64,000 nt of DNA from contig OY365741.1 in assembly GCA_959347425.1 (NCBI GenBank), positions 1,822,501-1,886,500 of the forward strand, in the 5' to 3' direction. Shown here piece by piece: positions 16,977 to 24,772 of this stretch. Every line of letters starts with the position of its first letter. Position 1 is the first letter of the stretch. The notes below the pieces were generated by a model, which worked only from the letters and a program-made list of their open reading frames with translations, made no database searches and was not told the origin of the DNA. Both the position numbers and the translations under genes were made by a program. The stretch is from an uncultured Amylibacter sp. (GTDB lineage Bacteria; Pseudomonadota; Alphaproteobacteria; Rhodobacterales; Rhodobacteraceae).

Positions 16977-18944
16977 GTGATACCCGAACTTGGACACTTT
17001 GCCTTAATAATTGCGCTGGCACTGGCGATTGTGCAGGGCGTTGCCCCGTTTATCACCGCCCGCAGGGCAGGCGTATCCATAACCCGCACCTGCGCCATCA
17101 CCCAAGCCCTGCTTATCACCGCCGCCTTTGCCGCGTTAATGCACGGCTTTATCACCAGCGATTTCAGCCTTTACAATGTCGCCGCGAACTCCCATTCCTC
17201 CAAACCGATGATTTACAAAATCGCGGCAACTTGGGGCAGCCATGAGGGTTCATTATTGCTCTGGGTGCTTATTTTAGCGATATTCGGCGCGGGGGTAGCC
17301 CTCCGCACCCGCGCAACCCCCGATTTCACCGCCCGCGTTTTATCCGTGCAAGCGTGGATAACAACCGCCTTTTTATTATTTTTATTGCTGGGTTCTAACC
17401 CGTTTTTACGGCTAGACCCCGCGCCGATTGACGGCAACGATTTAAACCCTTTATTGCAAGATATCGGGCTGGTTTTACACCCGCCATTATTATATTTGGG
17501 CTATGTCGGATTTTCAATCGTGTTTTCTTTCGCCATAGCCGCTCTGCTGGACGGGCGGATTGACGCGGGCTGGGCGCGGATGGTGCGCCCGTGGATTTTA
17601 ATCGCGTGGGTGTGTTTGACGGCTGGCATCTCGCTGGGTAGTTGGTGGGCGTATTATGAGCTGGGGTGGGGCGGCTGGTGGTTCTGGGATCCCGTGGAAA
17701 ACGTATCATTCATGCCGTGGTTATTGGGCACGGCTCTGCTGCATTCTGCGATAGTCATGGAGCGACGCGATGCGTTCCGTGCATGGACTTTATTGTTGGC
17801 GATATTAACGTTTTCGCTGTCGTTATTCGGCACTTTTATCGTGCGATCGGGCGTTTTAACCTCCGTGCATGCCTTTGCGTTAGACCCCGAAAGGGGCGTT
17901 TATTTACTGGCTTTAATGGGTTTTGCCACGGGTGGGGCGTTAATTTTATTCGCCATCCGTGCGCCGTTATTAACCCAAAGCGGAGTCTTTGCCCCGATAA
18001 GCCGAGAAACGGGTTTAATGCTGAATAATTTGTTTTTAATGACCGCCACTTTGACCGTGTTTTTCGGCACGGTTTATCCGTTGGTTTTAGATGCTGTGGT
18101 TGGGGAAAAAATCTCCGTAGGGCCGCCGTTTTTTAATAAAAGTTTTGTGCCGATTTGTTTGCCATTAATTATTTTAATGGGGATTGGGCCGTTTTTATCA
18201 TGGAAACGGGCGGATATGGGGGCGGTATTGGCGCGGTTAAAAGGCGTGTTTTTCCTGTCTGTTATCGCGGTTTTGGCTTTGTGGTATTGGCGCACCGAAG
18301 GGCCGCTTTTGGCGGTGTTATCCATGGGCGCGGGGGTGTGGTTGTTCTTTGCCACCTGCGCGGAGTTCGCGCGAAAAGTCCGCCTGTTTGACGGGGATTT
18401 CGCGGGCTTGGGCGGGCGGATGCGCAGGTTGCCTCGCGCCGCTTATGGGATGAGTTTGGCGCATTTGGGCATGGCGATTTGCATTTTTGGCTTTGTCGGA
18501 TCAAGTGCGTGGAAACAGGACGCAACCGTTTTCGCCGATGATAGCGTGCGTTTGGCGGGGTTTGAGCTGCGTATGACGGGGCTGGTGGAATCCCGTGCCT
18601 ATAATTATATCAGCCAAACTGGGACGGTGGATGTTTATAAAAACGGCGTGCGGGTTACGGTTTTATATCCCGAACGGCGGTTTTATTTGGTGGCGGAATC
18701 GACGACCACGGAGTCCGATATTTATCAGCATATATTGGGGGATTTATATGTGTCTATAAGTGAATCTTCTGGCACACAGAGCCGATGGATTTTGCGTGTG
18801 TCCTATCATCCTCTGGTGAATTTTATTTGGTTTGGGGCGGGGATTTTGGTGCTGGGCGGGCTGGTATCGCTGGGCGATAGACGGTTGCGAATTGGCGCAC
18901 CTGCGGGTAAAAGAAAAGACAAAATAAAAGGAGCAAAGTCATGA
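16977..18944 (+). CDS. ccmF: Cytochrome c maturation haem lyase subunit CcmF
   Basis: 655 residues. An inner-membrane protein of system I that, with CcmH, attaches haem to apocytochrome c in the periplasm. The early conserved HxE motif WGSHEGS is at residues 86-92. The tryptophan-rich haem-handling WWD region (WGGWWFWDPVENVSFMPW) has its Asp near 238. Many transmembrane segments are visible along the whole length. The start is GTG at 16977, preceded by AGGA and matching the family N-terminus MIPELGHFALI. It overlaps ccmG by 4 nt. Genes ccmABCDE are not in the window. Confidence 0.96.
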   Translation: MIPELGHFALIIALALAIVQGVAPFITARRAGVSITRTCAITQALLITAAFAALMHGFITSDFSLYNVAANSHSSKPMIYKIAATWGSHEGSLLLWVLILAIFGAGVALRTRATPDFTARVLSVQAWITTAFLLFLLLGSNPFLRLDPAPIDGNDLNPLLQDIGLVLHPPLLYLGYVGFSIVFSFAIAALLDGRIDAGWARMVRPWILIAWVCLTAGISLGSWWAYYELGWGGWWFWDPVENVSFMPWLLGTALLHSAIVMERRDAFRAWTLLLAILTFSLSLFGTFIVRSGVLTSVHAFALDPERGVYLLALMGFATGGALILFAIRAPLLTQSGVFAPISRETGLMLNNLFLMTATLTVFFGTVYPLVLDAVVGEKISVGPPFFNKSFVPICLPLIILMGIGPFLSWKRADMGAVLARLKGVFFLSVIAVLALWYWRTEGPLLAVLSMGAGVWLFFATCAEFARKVRLFDGDFAGLGGRMRRLPRAAYGMSLAHLGMAICIFGFVGSSAWKQDATVFADDSVRLAGFELRMTGLVESRAYNYISQTGTVDVYKNGVRVTVLYPERRFYLVAESTTTESDIYQHILGDLYVSISESSGTQSRWILRVSYHPLVNFIWFGAGILVLGGLVSLGDRRLRIGAPAGKRKDKIKGAKS

Positions 18945-19561
18945 GGATTGCGGTTTTTTGTATCCCCATTGCGGTGGTTTTTATTCTGGTCGGGGTGCTG
19001 TTTTGGGCGTTGAATGGGGGCAGAGACCCCAGCATTGTGCCCTCCGTTATGGTTGGCAAACCCGTGCCTATGTTTGATTTGGTTGGGTTTAATCTTGAGG
19101 AAATTGGCGGGCAGGGTGAGGGCTTGAGTAAGGGCTTAAATTCGGGCGATTTTTTAATTAAAAATAATACGCAAAATAATATAAATAATAATATTCAGGT
19201 TTTGAATTTCTTTGCCTCTTGGTGTGTGCCGTGTCGCGCGGAACATGGGCAACTTGTTCTGCTGGCAGAGCAATATGGCTTTATTCTTTACGGTATAAAT
19301 TACAAGGACAAGGTGGCGGACGCGAGGGCTTGGCTGGCGGAACTCGGCAACCCTTATGACAAAATCGGCGTGGATATCGATGGGCGTGTTGCGATTGATT
19401 TTGGGCTTACGGGCGTGCCAGAGACCTTTATTATCAACGCCAAAGGCGTTATCCTGCACCATCATCGCGGACCAATAGTTGGGCAAACGGCGGTAGGGAA
19501 TTTTAGGCGGGCGTTGGTCGCCGCCTTTAAATCCGCCCAAGATCAAGTGGAGCAAAAGTAA
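18941..19561 (+). CDS. ccmG: Thiol:disulfide interchange protein CcmG (DsbE)
   Basis: 206 residues. A membrane-anchored periplasmic thioredoxin that keeps the apocytochrome haem-binding Cys reduced. An N-terminal anchor occupies residues 3-25. The active site WCVPC is at 94-98, and cis-Pro is in GVPETF. Compared with typical CcmG there is an Asn-rich insert just before the thioredoxin core (around residues 68-85). Start and stop overlap ccmF and ccmH by 4 nt and 1 nt, so the cluster is translated as a coupled unit. Confidence 0.94.
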   Translation: MRIAVFCIPIAVVFILVGVLFWALNGGRDPSIVPSVMVGKPVPMFDLVGFNLEEIGGQGEGLSKGLNSGDFLIKNNTQNNINNNIQVLNFFASWCVPCRAEHGQLVLLAEQYGFILYGINYKDKVADARAWLAELGNPYDKIGVDIDGRVAIDFGLTGVPETFIINAKGVILHHHRGPIVGQTAVGNFRRALVAAFKSAQDQVEQK

Positions 19562-20067
19562 TGAAAATTTCGGTGAGAATTTTAGGGAAAATAATAAATA
19601 ATAAATTATTTTTTGCATTTTTAATCTGCGTATTTTGCGCCAGCTTAACGAACATATCCCTTGCCGTAGAACCAGATGAGATTTTATCGGACGCGGGATT
19701 GGAGGCTCGCGCCCGTGCTTTATCGGCTAACCTGCGATGCACGGTTTGCCAGAATGAATCGATAGATTCCTCGGGTGCGTCCTTGGCAAAAGACCTGCGG
19801 GTTTTAGTACGCACGCGGTTGCTTGCGGGCGATAGCGACCAGCAGGTTTATGATTATATAGTCGCGCGGTACGGTGCCTATGTGCTGTTTTCCCCGCCGT
19901 TAAATCGGGCGACTTTGGCGTTATGGGCAATGCCTTTTGTGGTTTTATTGGCGGGTTTGGGCGCGGTTTTTATGTATCTCCGCCGCCGTGTGGGACAGCA
20001 GGTTGCGCCCCTAACCGCCCGTGAAGAAAAGGCTTTGGCGGAAATAATAAAGGATGCAGAAAAATGA
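19561..20067 (+). CDS. ccmH: Cytochrome c-type biogenesis protein CcmH (CcmL)
   Basis: 168 residues. A signal or anchor helix is followed by the conserved LRCTVCQNESIDSS motif with redox Cys60 and Cys63, then DLRVLVRTRLLAG, DYIVARYGAYVLFSPP and a C-terminal membrane helix. It reduces or docks apocytochrome c for haem ligation by CcmF. Length fits the short alphaproteobacterial form, which lacks the TPR domain; that domain is a separate gene, ccmI, immediately downstream with a 4-nt overlap. Confidence 0.94.
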   Translation: MKISVRILGKIINNKLFFAFLICVFCASLTNISLAVEPDEILSDAGLEARARALSANLRCTVCQNESIDSSGASLAKDLRVLVRTRLLAGDSDQQVYDYIVARYGAYVLFSPPLNRATLALWAMPFVVLLAGLGAVFMYLRRRVGQQVAPLTAREEKALAEIIKDAEK

Positions 20068-20822
20068 TTTTTATGATGATTTTAATACTTGGCTTTGTTA
20101 TGGTTGCATTGGTTTTGGCGGTGCGGGGGGCGGGGATGCGCCCGATTGCGCCCTCTCGCAAAGACCACATGTTGGGTATTTATCAAGACCAAATGATGGA
20201 AATTGACCGCGACCTTAACATCGGTTTGATTGATGCACAGGCGGCCATTTCGGCAAAGATTGAAATCAAACGCAGGATGCTTGCGGTGAAAGAACAAACC
20301 AGCGGGCAGGGGGGGCTTGCCACTGCCCCCGCGTTAATTTTTATCGTTTTGTTTATTCCTGTTTTTGCCTTTGGCATGTATTTTCAAATCGGCGCACCGC
20401 AGATTCCCAGCCAACCGATAGCCAGCAGGCAAGCCGAAATCGCCCAGCTCACCGCCATTACGCAGAGTGCGGGGCGATTGCAAGCCAGCCTTGAATCCGC
20501 CCCCGATGGTGGGGATATTAAGGACTGGTTGCTTTTGGCGCAGATCTATACCAGCTTGGGTGATTATGGGTTGGTGGCGAGGGCTTTGGACGCGGTTGTA
20601 AAGGGGTTTGAAAGGGGGTTTGAAAACTTTGAAAACAGCGAATTTGGAGCGGATATTACCGATAAAGCACGGGCGCAAATCCTCGCCAATTATGCGGAGG
20701 CTTTGATTCGCAGTACCGATGGTGGTGTTTCAAATAAAGCAAAACAAGCCTTAAACGCGGCGATAGAATTTGACCCCAATAATACCAAGGCTTTGCATTA
20801 TTTAAATAATTTAAATAATTAA
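20064..20822 (+). CDS. ccmI: Cytochrome c-type biogenesis protein CcmI (CycH)
   Basis: 252 residues. Two transmembrane helices (about 3-20 and 91-110) flank a cytoplasmic loop rich in charged residues. A periplasmic TPR-like part follows (DWLLLAQIYTSLGDYGLVARALDAV and later repeats), which chaperones apocytochrome c. It is the last gene of the cluster. Its stop codon TAA shares the palindrome TTAA at 20819-20822 with the stop of the converging DsbD-like gene, leaving no room for a terminator. Confidence 0.88.
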   Translation: MIFMMILILGFVMVALVLAVRGAGMRPIAPSRKDHMLGIYQDQMMEIDRDLNIGLIDAQAAISAKIEIKRRMLAVKEQTSGQGGLATAPALIFIVLFIPVFAFGMYFQIGAPQIPSQPIASRQAEIAQLTAITQSAGRLQASLESAPDGGDIKDWLLLAQIYTSLGDYGLVARALDAVVKGFERGFENFENSEFGADITDKARAQILANYAEALIRSTDGGVSNKAKQALNAAIEFDPNNTKALHYLNNLNN

Positions 20823-22918
20823 CGCGCCTTCGCCAAAGCCTCCAACACCGCCTCTGGTGTTAGAATTTCAGACAGCACAATTCCCCGTGGCGCACCTTTG
20901 CCATAAACGATATTAAACGGAATGCCCGCCCGACCATGCGTTTGCAAATAAGCCAAAATATCCGCGTCAGGGCGCGTCCAATCCGCCTTTAATATGGAAA
21001 CTCCGCTTTGTTGCAAGGCGGCTTTCACATCGGTTTTATTCAACACCAGCCGTTTATTCGCTTGGCAACTTAAACACCAATCGGCGGTCACATCAACAAA
21101 TACAACCTGCCCATCGGCAACCAATGGGGCTATGTCTTCATAGGCAAATTCCTGCCAATCCAACGCGCCCGCAGCCGCCTCGCCACGCGGGGCAACCCCA
21201 TCCACCGATAAAAACGCGGGCAACATAACCGCCACAATCAACGGCGCAAAGCCCAAAGCCCAACCGCGCCGATTATACAAAATCTGCCCCAACCCCAACG
21301 CACACAGGGCAAACACACCCAGCGCGGCATACAGGCTATGCACCGCCATTAAAACCGACCCCAGCCACAGGGCGGTCAGCAATAAAAACCCGCCCAAGAT
21401 ATATTTCACCCAAACCATCCACGGACCGGGTTTTGGCAAGGCTTTTATAACCGATGGCACAATGGCTATCACGATATAAGGCATAGCCAACCCCGCCCCA
21501 AGAGCCGTGAAAATCACCATAATATCCAGTGCAGACCCGCTCAATGCAAAGGCCACTGCCGTTCCCAAAAACGGCGCAGAGCAAGGTGTAGCCAACAGCG
21601 CCGCAAACATCCCCGTTGCGAAATCGCCAGCCAGCCCGCGTGTTTTATTATTCGCCATTTGCGTGTTTAACGTATGCGGAAGGTTAATGTGAAACAAGCC
21701 AAACAAATTGGCAGAAAAGCCCAAAATAACCAGAATAAGAAACGCCAGAAAATACGGATTTTGAAATTGTATGCCCCAACCGATGGAATAACCCAGCGTT
21801 TTCAGCCCAATCAATCCCACTGCCAAAAGCCACATAAACGCCATAACCCCAAGCGCACAGGCGATAAAACTAACGCGAATACGGGGTAGGGATTTATCCT
21901 GTGCGGATAAGGCGGAGGCCAATTTTATTGATAAAACGGGCAAAACACAGGGCATGATGTTTAGGATAAGCCCGCCCAGCAGGGCAAACAGGCTCATCCA
22001 TAAAATCGTTGTGAGATTGATTCCATTGCCCGTAATCAGGGTTGGCGTGATTTTCACACCCGCATCAAAACTGGCACTTATGATATTATCCACCAGAGTC
22101 AAACGCAAATCATTCGGCTCGCCGTCTTCTTTTAATTGCGGGAAAACCGCGACCAGCCGTTTGCGATTATTGGAAAAAACCAATGATGGCGGGTCAAAGG
22201 TACTACTGCCCAATTCGGCAAAAACATCAGGGTTTTGCATAGGCTCTTCGGACAGGAACTCGGCAATATAACGATAGTTATCCGCGTCAAAATTCACCGC
22301 AGCAAGGCGGATTTCGGTTTCATCATTCAGGGGGGGGACTCGCGCCGCCGCCTCAGCAATTTGCAGGGCGGACTCCGCGTCAATCGAGCCGTTATTGCCG
22401 ACCGTATCCATGGCTATGGATTTGTTAAAATCCAACCTTAAATTAAAAATTTCAGGAATACACACGTCCGAACAGACCAGCAATTCTACCTGTGCATGCA
22501 GGGAAGTCGGCGCACCCGCCTCTGCCAAACTGACATGCAGGGGAAATGTCACCGAATGGGAATAGCCATAGTTTTCAATATCAAAGGCGCGGAATCGTTC
22601 GGGCGCAGGCCATTGGAACTCCACATCGGCAAGGTTTTCCGAATCATGCCAATAAATCACGGGTGCCAATCCAGCCTGTCCAGGGGTGCGCCAATAGGTT
22701 TTCCAACCCTCCTGCAAATCAATTTTTAATGCCACGGATAGGGTGGTTTGTTCGGGTTCTATCGTGTTTTGCGCACTGATGAGCCGTGCTGATAAGGCGA
22801 AAGATTCATAGGGCTCGGACTGCTCTGCCGTGGCGATGGCAGGCGTGATAATCGGCGCGATGGCAAGCAAAACCAGCCAAATAAGGCGAATAATGGGGGT
22901 TTTCACAAGATGTTTCAT
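20819..22918 (-). CDS. DsbD/ScsB-family periplasmic protein-disulfide reductase
   Basis: 699 residues. The signal peptide (residues 1-31 or so) is followed by an N-terminal periplasmic domain with a CSDVC pair (Cys149, Cys153) of the ScsB type. A DsbD/CcdA transmembrane domain of about eight helices follows, with conserved PCVLP and TPCSAPFLG Cys-Pro motifs. The C-terminal thioredoxin domain has WCLSC (Cys615, Cys618). Such proteins move electrons from cytoplasmic thioredoxin to periplasmic partners such as CcmG and disulfide isomerases. ATG 22918 starts a clear signal peptide; a GTG four codons upstream is less likely. It converges on ccmI and is divergent from a DsbA-family gene, grouping thiol-redox genes. 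Confidence 0.9.
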   Translation of the reverse strand: MKHLVKTPIIRLIWLVLLAIAPIITPAIATAEQSEPYESFALSARLISAQNTIEPEQTTLSVALKIDLQEGWKTYWRTPGQAGLAPVIYWHDSENLADVEFQWPAPERFRAFDIENYGYSHSVTFPLHVSLAEAGAPTSLHAQVELLVCSDVCIPEIFNLRLDFNKSIAMDTVGNNGSIDAESALQIAEAAARVPPLNDETEIRLAAVNFDADNYRYIAEFLSEEPMQNPDVFAELGSSTFDPPSLVFSNNRKRLVAVFPQLKEDGEPNDLRLTLVDNIISASFDAGVKITPTLITGNGINLTTILWMSLFALLGGLILNIMPCVLPVLSIKLASALSAQDKSLPRIRVSFIACALGVMAFMWLLAVGLIGLKTLGYSIGWGIQFQNPYFLAFLILVILGFSANLFGLFHINLPHTLNTQMANNKTRGLAGDFATGMFAALLATPCSAPFLGTAVAFALSGSALDIMVIFTALGAGLAMPYIVIAIVPSVIKALPKPGPWMVWVKYILGGFLLLTALWLGSVLMAVHSLYAALGVFALCALGLGQILYNRRGWALGFAPLIVAVMLPAFLSVDGVAPRGEAAAGALDWQEFAYEDIAPLVADGQVVFVDVTADWCLSCQANKRLVLNKTDVKAALQQSGVSILKADWTRPDADILAYLQTHGRAGIPFNIVYGKGAPRGIVLSEILTPEAVLEALAKAR

Positions 22919-23114
22919 GGCGATGGACACTCTCTATTCATGCGTTTTCAGGGTGGATTTACCTATATTTATTATATTTTCACCCTAATTGGCAAGACTT
23001 TAATTCTCTCTTTTTAACACATTCGTGTGTAGCACACAATAAACCCTTGCTATTTCACCCGCAATAGTGTTTTATCAAGGTTCAAATTACACCTAGATAA
23101 AAGGATTAGGTATC

Positions 23115-23897
23115 ATGAGCACTTTCATAAAAAAATGTTTTAGGGGTTTGTCTGTATTGGTTTTGGCTGTCGGCCTGCCTCTGCCCTTGTTCGCACAGAC
23201 TATATTAACCGATATTACTGCCGAGCAGATTAAAAAACTAGCGATAGAGGCGATTTTGGAAAACCCAGAAATCATCCAACAGGCAGAACAGGTTTTGCGG
23301 ATTCGCCAAGAACAGCGCGAGGCAGAAGCGCGGGTAGAGGGTTTGGCGATCTATGGTGACGAAATTATCGCGGGCAATGATGCCGTGGTTTTGGGCAATC
23401 CGGATGGCGATGTGACTCTGGTAGAATTCTTTGATTATAATTGCGGGTTTTGCAAGCGGGCAGGGCCAGTTGTAAAGGCGTTATTGGCAGAGGATGAAAA
23501 TCTGCGGGTGGTTTTGCGCGAATATCCAATTTTGAACGAGGTATCTTATACCGCGGCACGGGCGGCTCTGGCGGCGGCGGAGCAGGGCAAATATCAGGAA
23601 TTTCACGAGCAAATTATGGCGTTTCCGCGTATTAGTGAGGCTTCTATTTACCAATTGGCAGAGACTATGGGTTTGGATGTTGCCCTGTTAAAGGTTGATA
23701 TGGCAGGGGAAAAGGTTGCGGGGCATCTTAATCGGACACGTCAATATACCAGTGCTTTGGCTATTAACGGCACACCCGCGTTTATTCTGGGTGGTAAGGT
23801 GATAGCGGGGTTTTTACCGTTAGAGCAGATGCGTGAGCGAATTCGCCAAGCGCGCGAAGGGCAAGCGATCGAAGGGCAGTCACCCGAAGGGTCGTGA
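23115..23897 (+). CDS. DsbA-family periplasmic thiol oxidoreductase
   Basis: 260 residues. The signal peptide ends near LFAQ (residue 24). A charged helical region follows (residues 30-80), then a DsbA/DsbG-like thioredoxin fold with active site CGFC (Cys110, Cys113) in EFFDYNCGFCKRAGP and cis-Pro in INGTPAFILGG. It is of the Com1/BdbD-like type and is expected to make or rearrange periplasmic disulfides. Its own promoter should lie in the 196-bp gap shared with the divergent DsbD-like gene. A hairpin terminator follows at 23934-23956. Confidence 0.9.
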   Translation: MSTFIKKCFRGLSVLVLAVGLPLPLFAQTILTDITAEQIKKLAIEAILENPEIIQQAEQVLRIRQEQREAEARVEGLAIYGDEIIAGNDAVVLGNPDGDVTLVEFFDYNCGFCKRAGPVVKALLAEDENLRVVLREYPILNEVSYTAARAALAAAEQGKYQEFHEQIMAFPRISEASIYQLAETMGLDVALLKVDMAGEKVAGHLNRTRQYTSALAINGTPAFILGGKVIAGFLPLEQMRERIRQAREGQAIEGQSPEGS

Positions 23898-23933
23898 TTT
23901 TGCCTAGGATAATATGAATAGTAAAGGGCGATG

Positions 23934-23956
23934 GCGTGGCTGTCGCCCTTTTTTTA
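23934..23956 (+). terminator. Rho-independent terminator after the DsbA-family gene
   Basis: An AGGGCGATGGC arm pairs with GCTGTCGCCCT around a GTG loop (two G-U pairs) and is followed by a run of seven or more T. It is positioned between the stop at 23897 and the converging hydratase gene. Confidence 0.8.
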
Positions 23957-23959
23957 TTC

Positions 23960-24745
23960 TTACCGCCCTTTCCACACAGGGTCGCGTTTTTCGGCAAAGG
24001 CGCGTGCGCCCTCGCGTTGGTCTTCGGATTGATACAAAGTCTCCACCGTTTCAAACTGGCTTTTGGTGATTTTATTCATCGCATCTTGGAAATTCATAGT
24101 CTCTGCCGCGCGGACAACCTGTTTAATCGCGGCATAAACCAAGGGCGGACCACTGGCAATGACCTCTGCCAACGCCCGCGCTTCCTTCATCAAATCCGCA
24201 CCCGCAACCAGCCGATTTATCAGCCCCCAACGGGCACATTCTTCGGCATCCAACCACCGCCCAGTCAGCAGCATTTCCATAGCGATATGATAGGGAATCC
24301 GCTTTGGCAGTTTTATCGTGGCGGCATCCGCCAGCGTCCCCGAGCGAATCTCTGGCAAGGCGAAAGTCGCGTGATTCGCCGCCAAAATAATATCCGCAGA
24401 CAGGGCGAATTCCAGCCCTCCCCCGCAACAAATCCCATTGACCGCCGCGATAATAGGCTTGTTCATTCCGCGCAATTCCTGCAATCCGCCGAACCCGCCA
24501 ATACCATAGTCGCCATCCACGGCATCGCCCGAATTGGCTGCCTTTAAATCCCACCCCGCGCAGAAAAACTTTTCCCCCGCGCCAGTGATAATTGCCACAC
24601 GCAAGGCATCATCATCGCGGAAATCGCGGAACACTTCGCCCATAAGTCGGCTGGTTTTCAAATCGATAGCGTTGGCTTTTGGGCGGTTTAATGTCACCTC
24701 TAATATCGCGCCTGTGCGCTTTGTTATGATGGGGGATTCGGTCAT
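23960..24745 (-). CDS. caiD: Crotonobetainyl/carnitinyl-CoA hydratase-like enoyl-CoA hydratase (CaiD-like)
   Basis: 261 residues of the crotonase superfamily. It shows the oxyanion-hole segments IITGAGEKFFCAGWDLKAA and NGICCGGGLEFALSADI, and the acidic residue in LPEIRSGTLADAA. The N-terminal NRPKANAIDLKTSRLMGEVF and the C-terminus AFAEKRDPVWKGR are strikingly close to E. coli CaiD, which interconverts crotonobetainyl-CoA and carnitinyl-CoA. A broader short-chain enoyl-CoA hydratase role is possible. It lies 27 nt downstream of an NDP-forming acyl-CoA synthetase, probably in one operon. With the betaine/carnitine-type transporter at 0.6-5.4 kb this hints at trimethylamine-compound use, but no CaiA, CaiB or CaiT is visible. 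Confidence 0.82.
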   Translation of the reverse strand: MTESPIITKRTGAILEVTLNRPKANAIDLKTSRLMGEVFRDFRDDDALRVAIITGAGEKFFCAGWDLKAANSGDAVDGDYGIGGFGGLQELRGMNKPIIAAVNGICCGGGLEFALSADIILAANHATFALPEIRSGTLADAATIKLPKRIPYHIAMEMLLTGRWLDAEECARWGLINRLVAGADLMKEARALAEVIASGPPLVYAAIKQVVRAAETMNFQDAMNKITKSQFETVETLYQSEDQREGARAFAEKRDPVWKGR

Positions 24746-24772
24746 TTTGTGGCTCCTTTTTTATTAGTTTTA

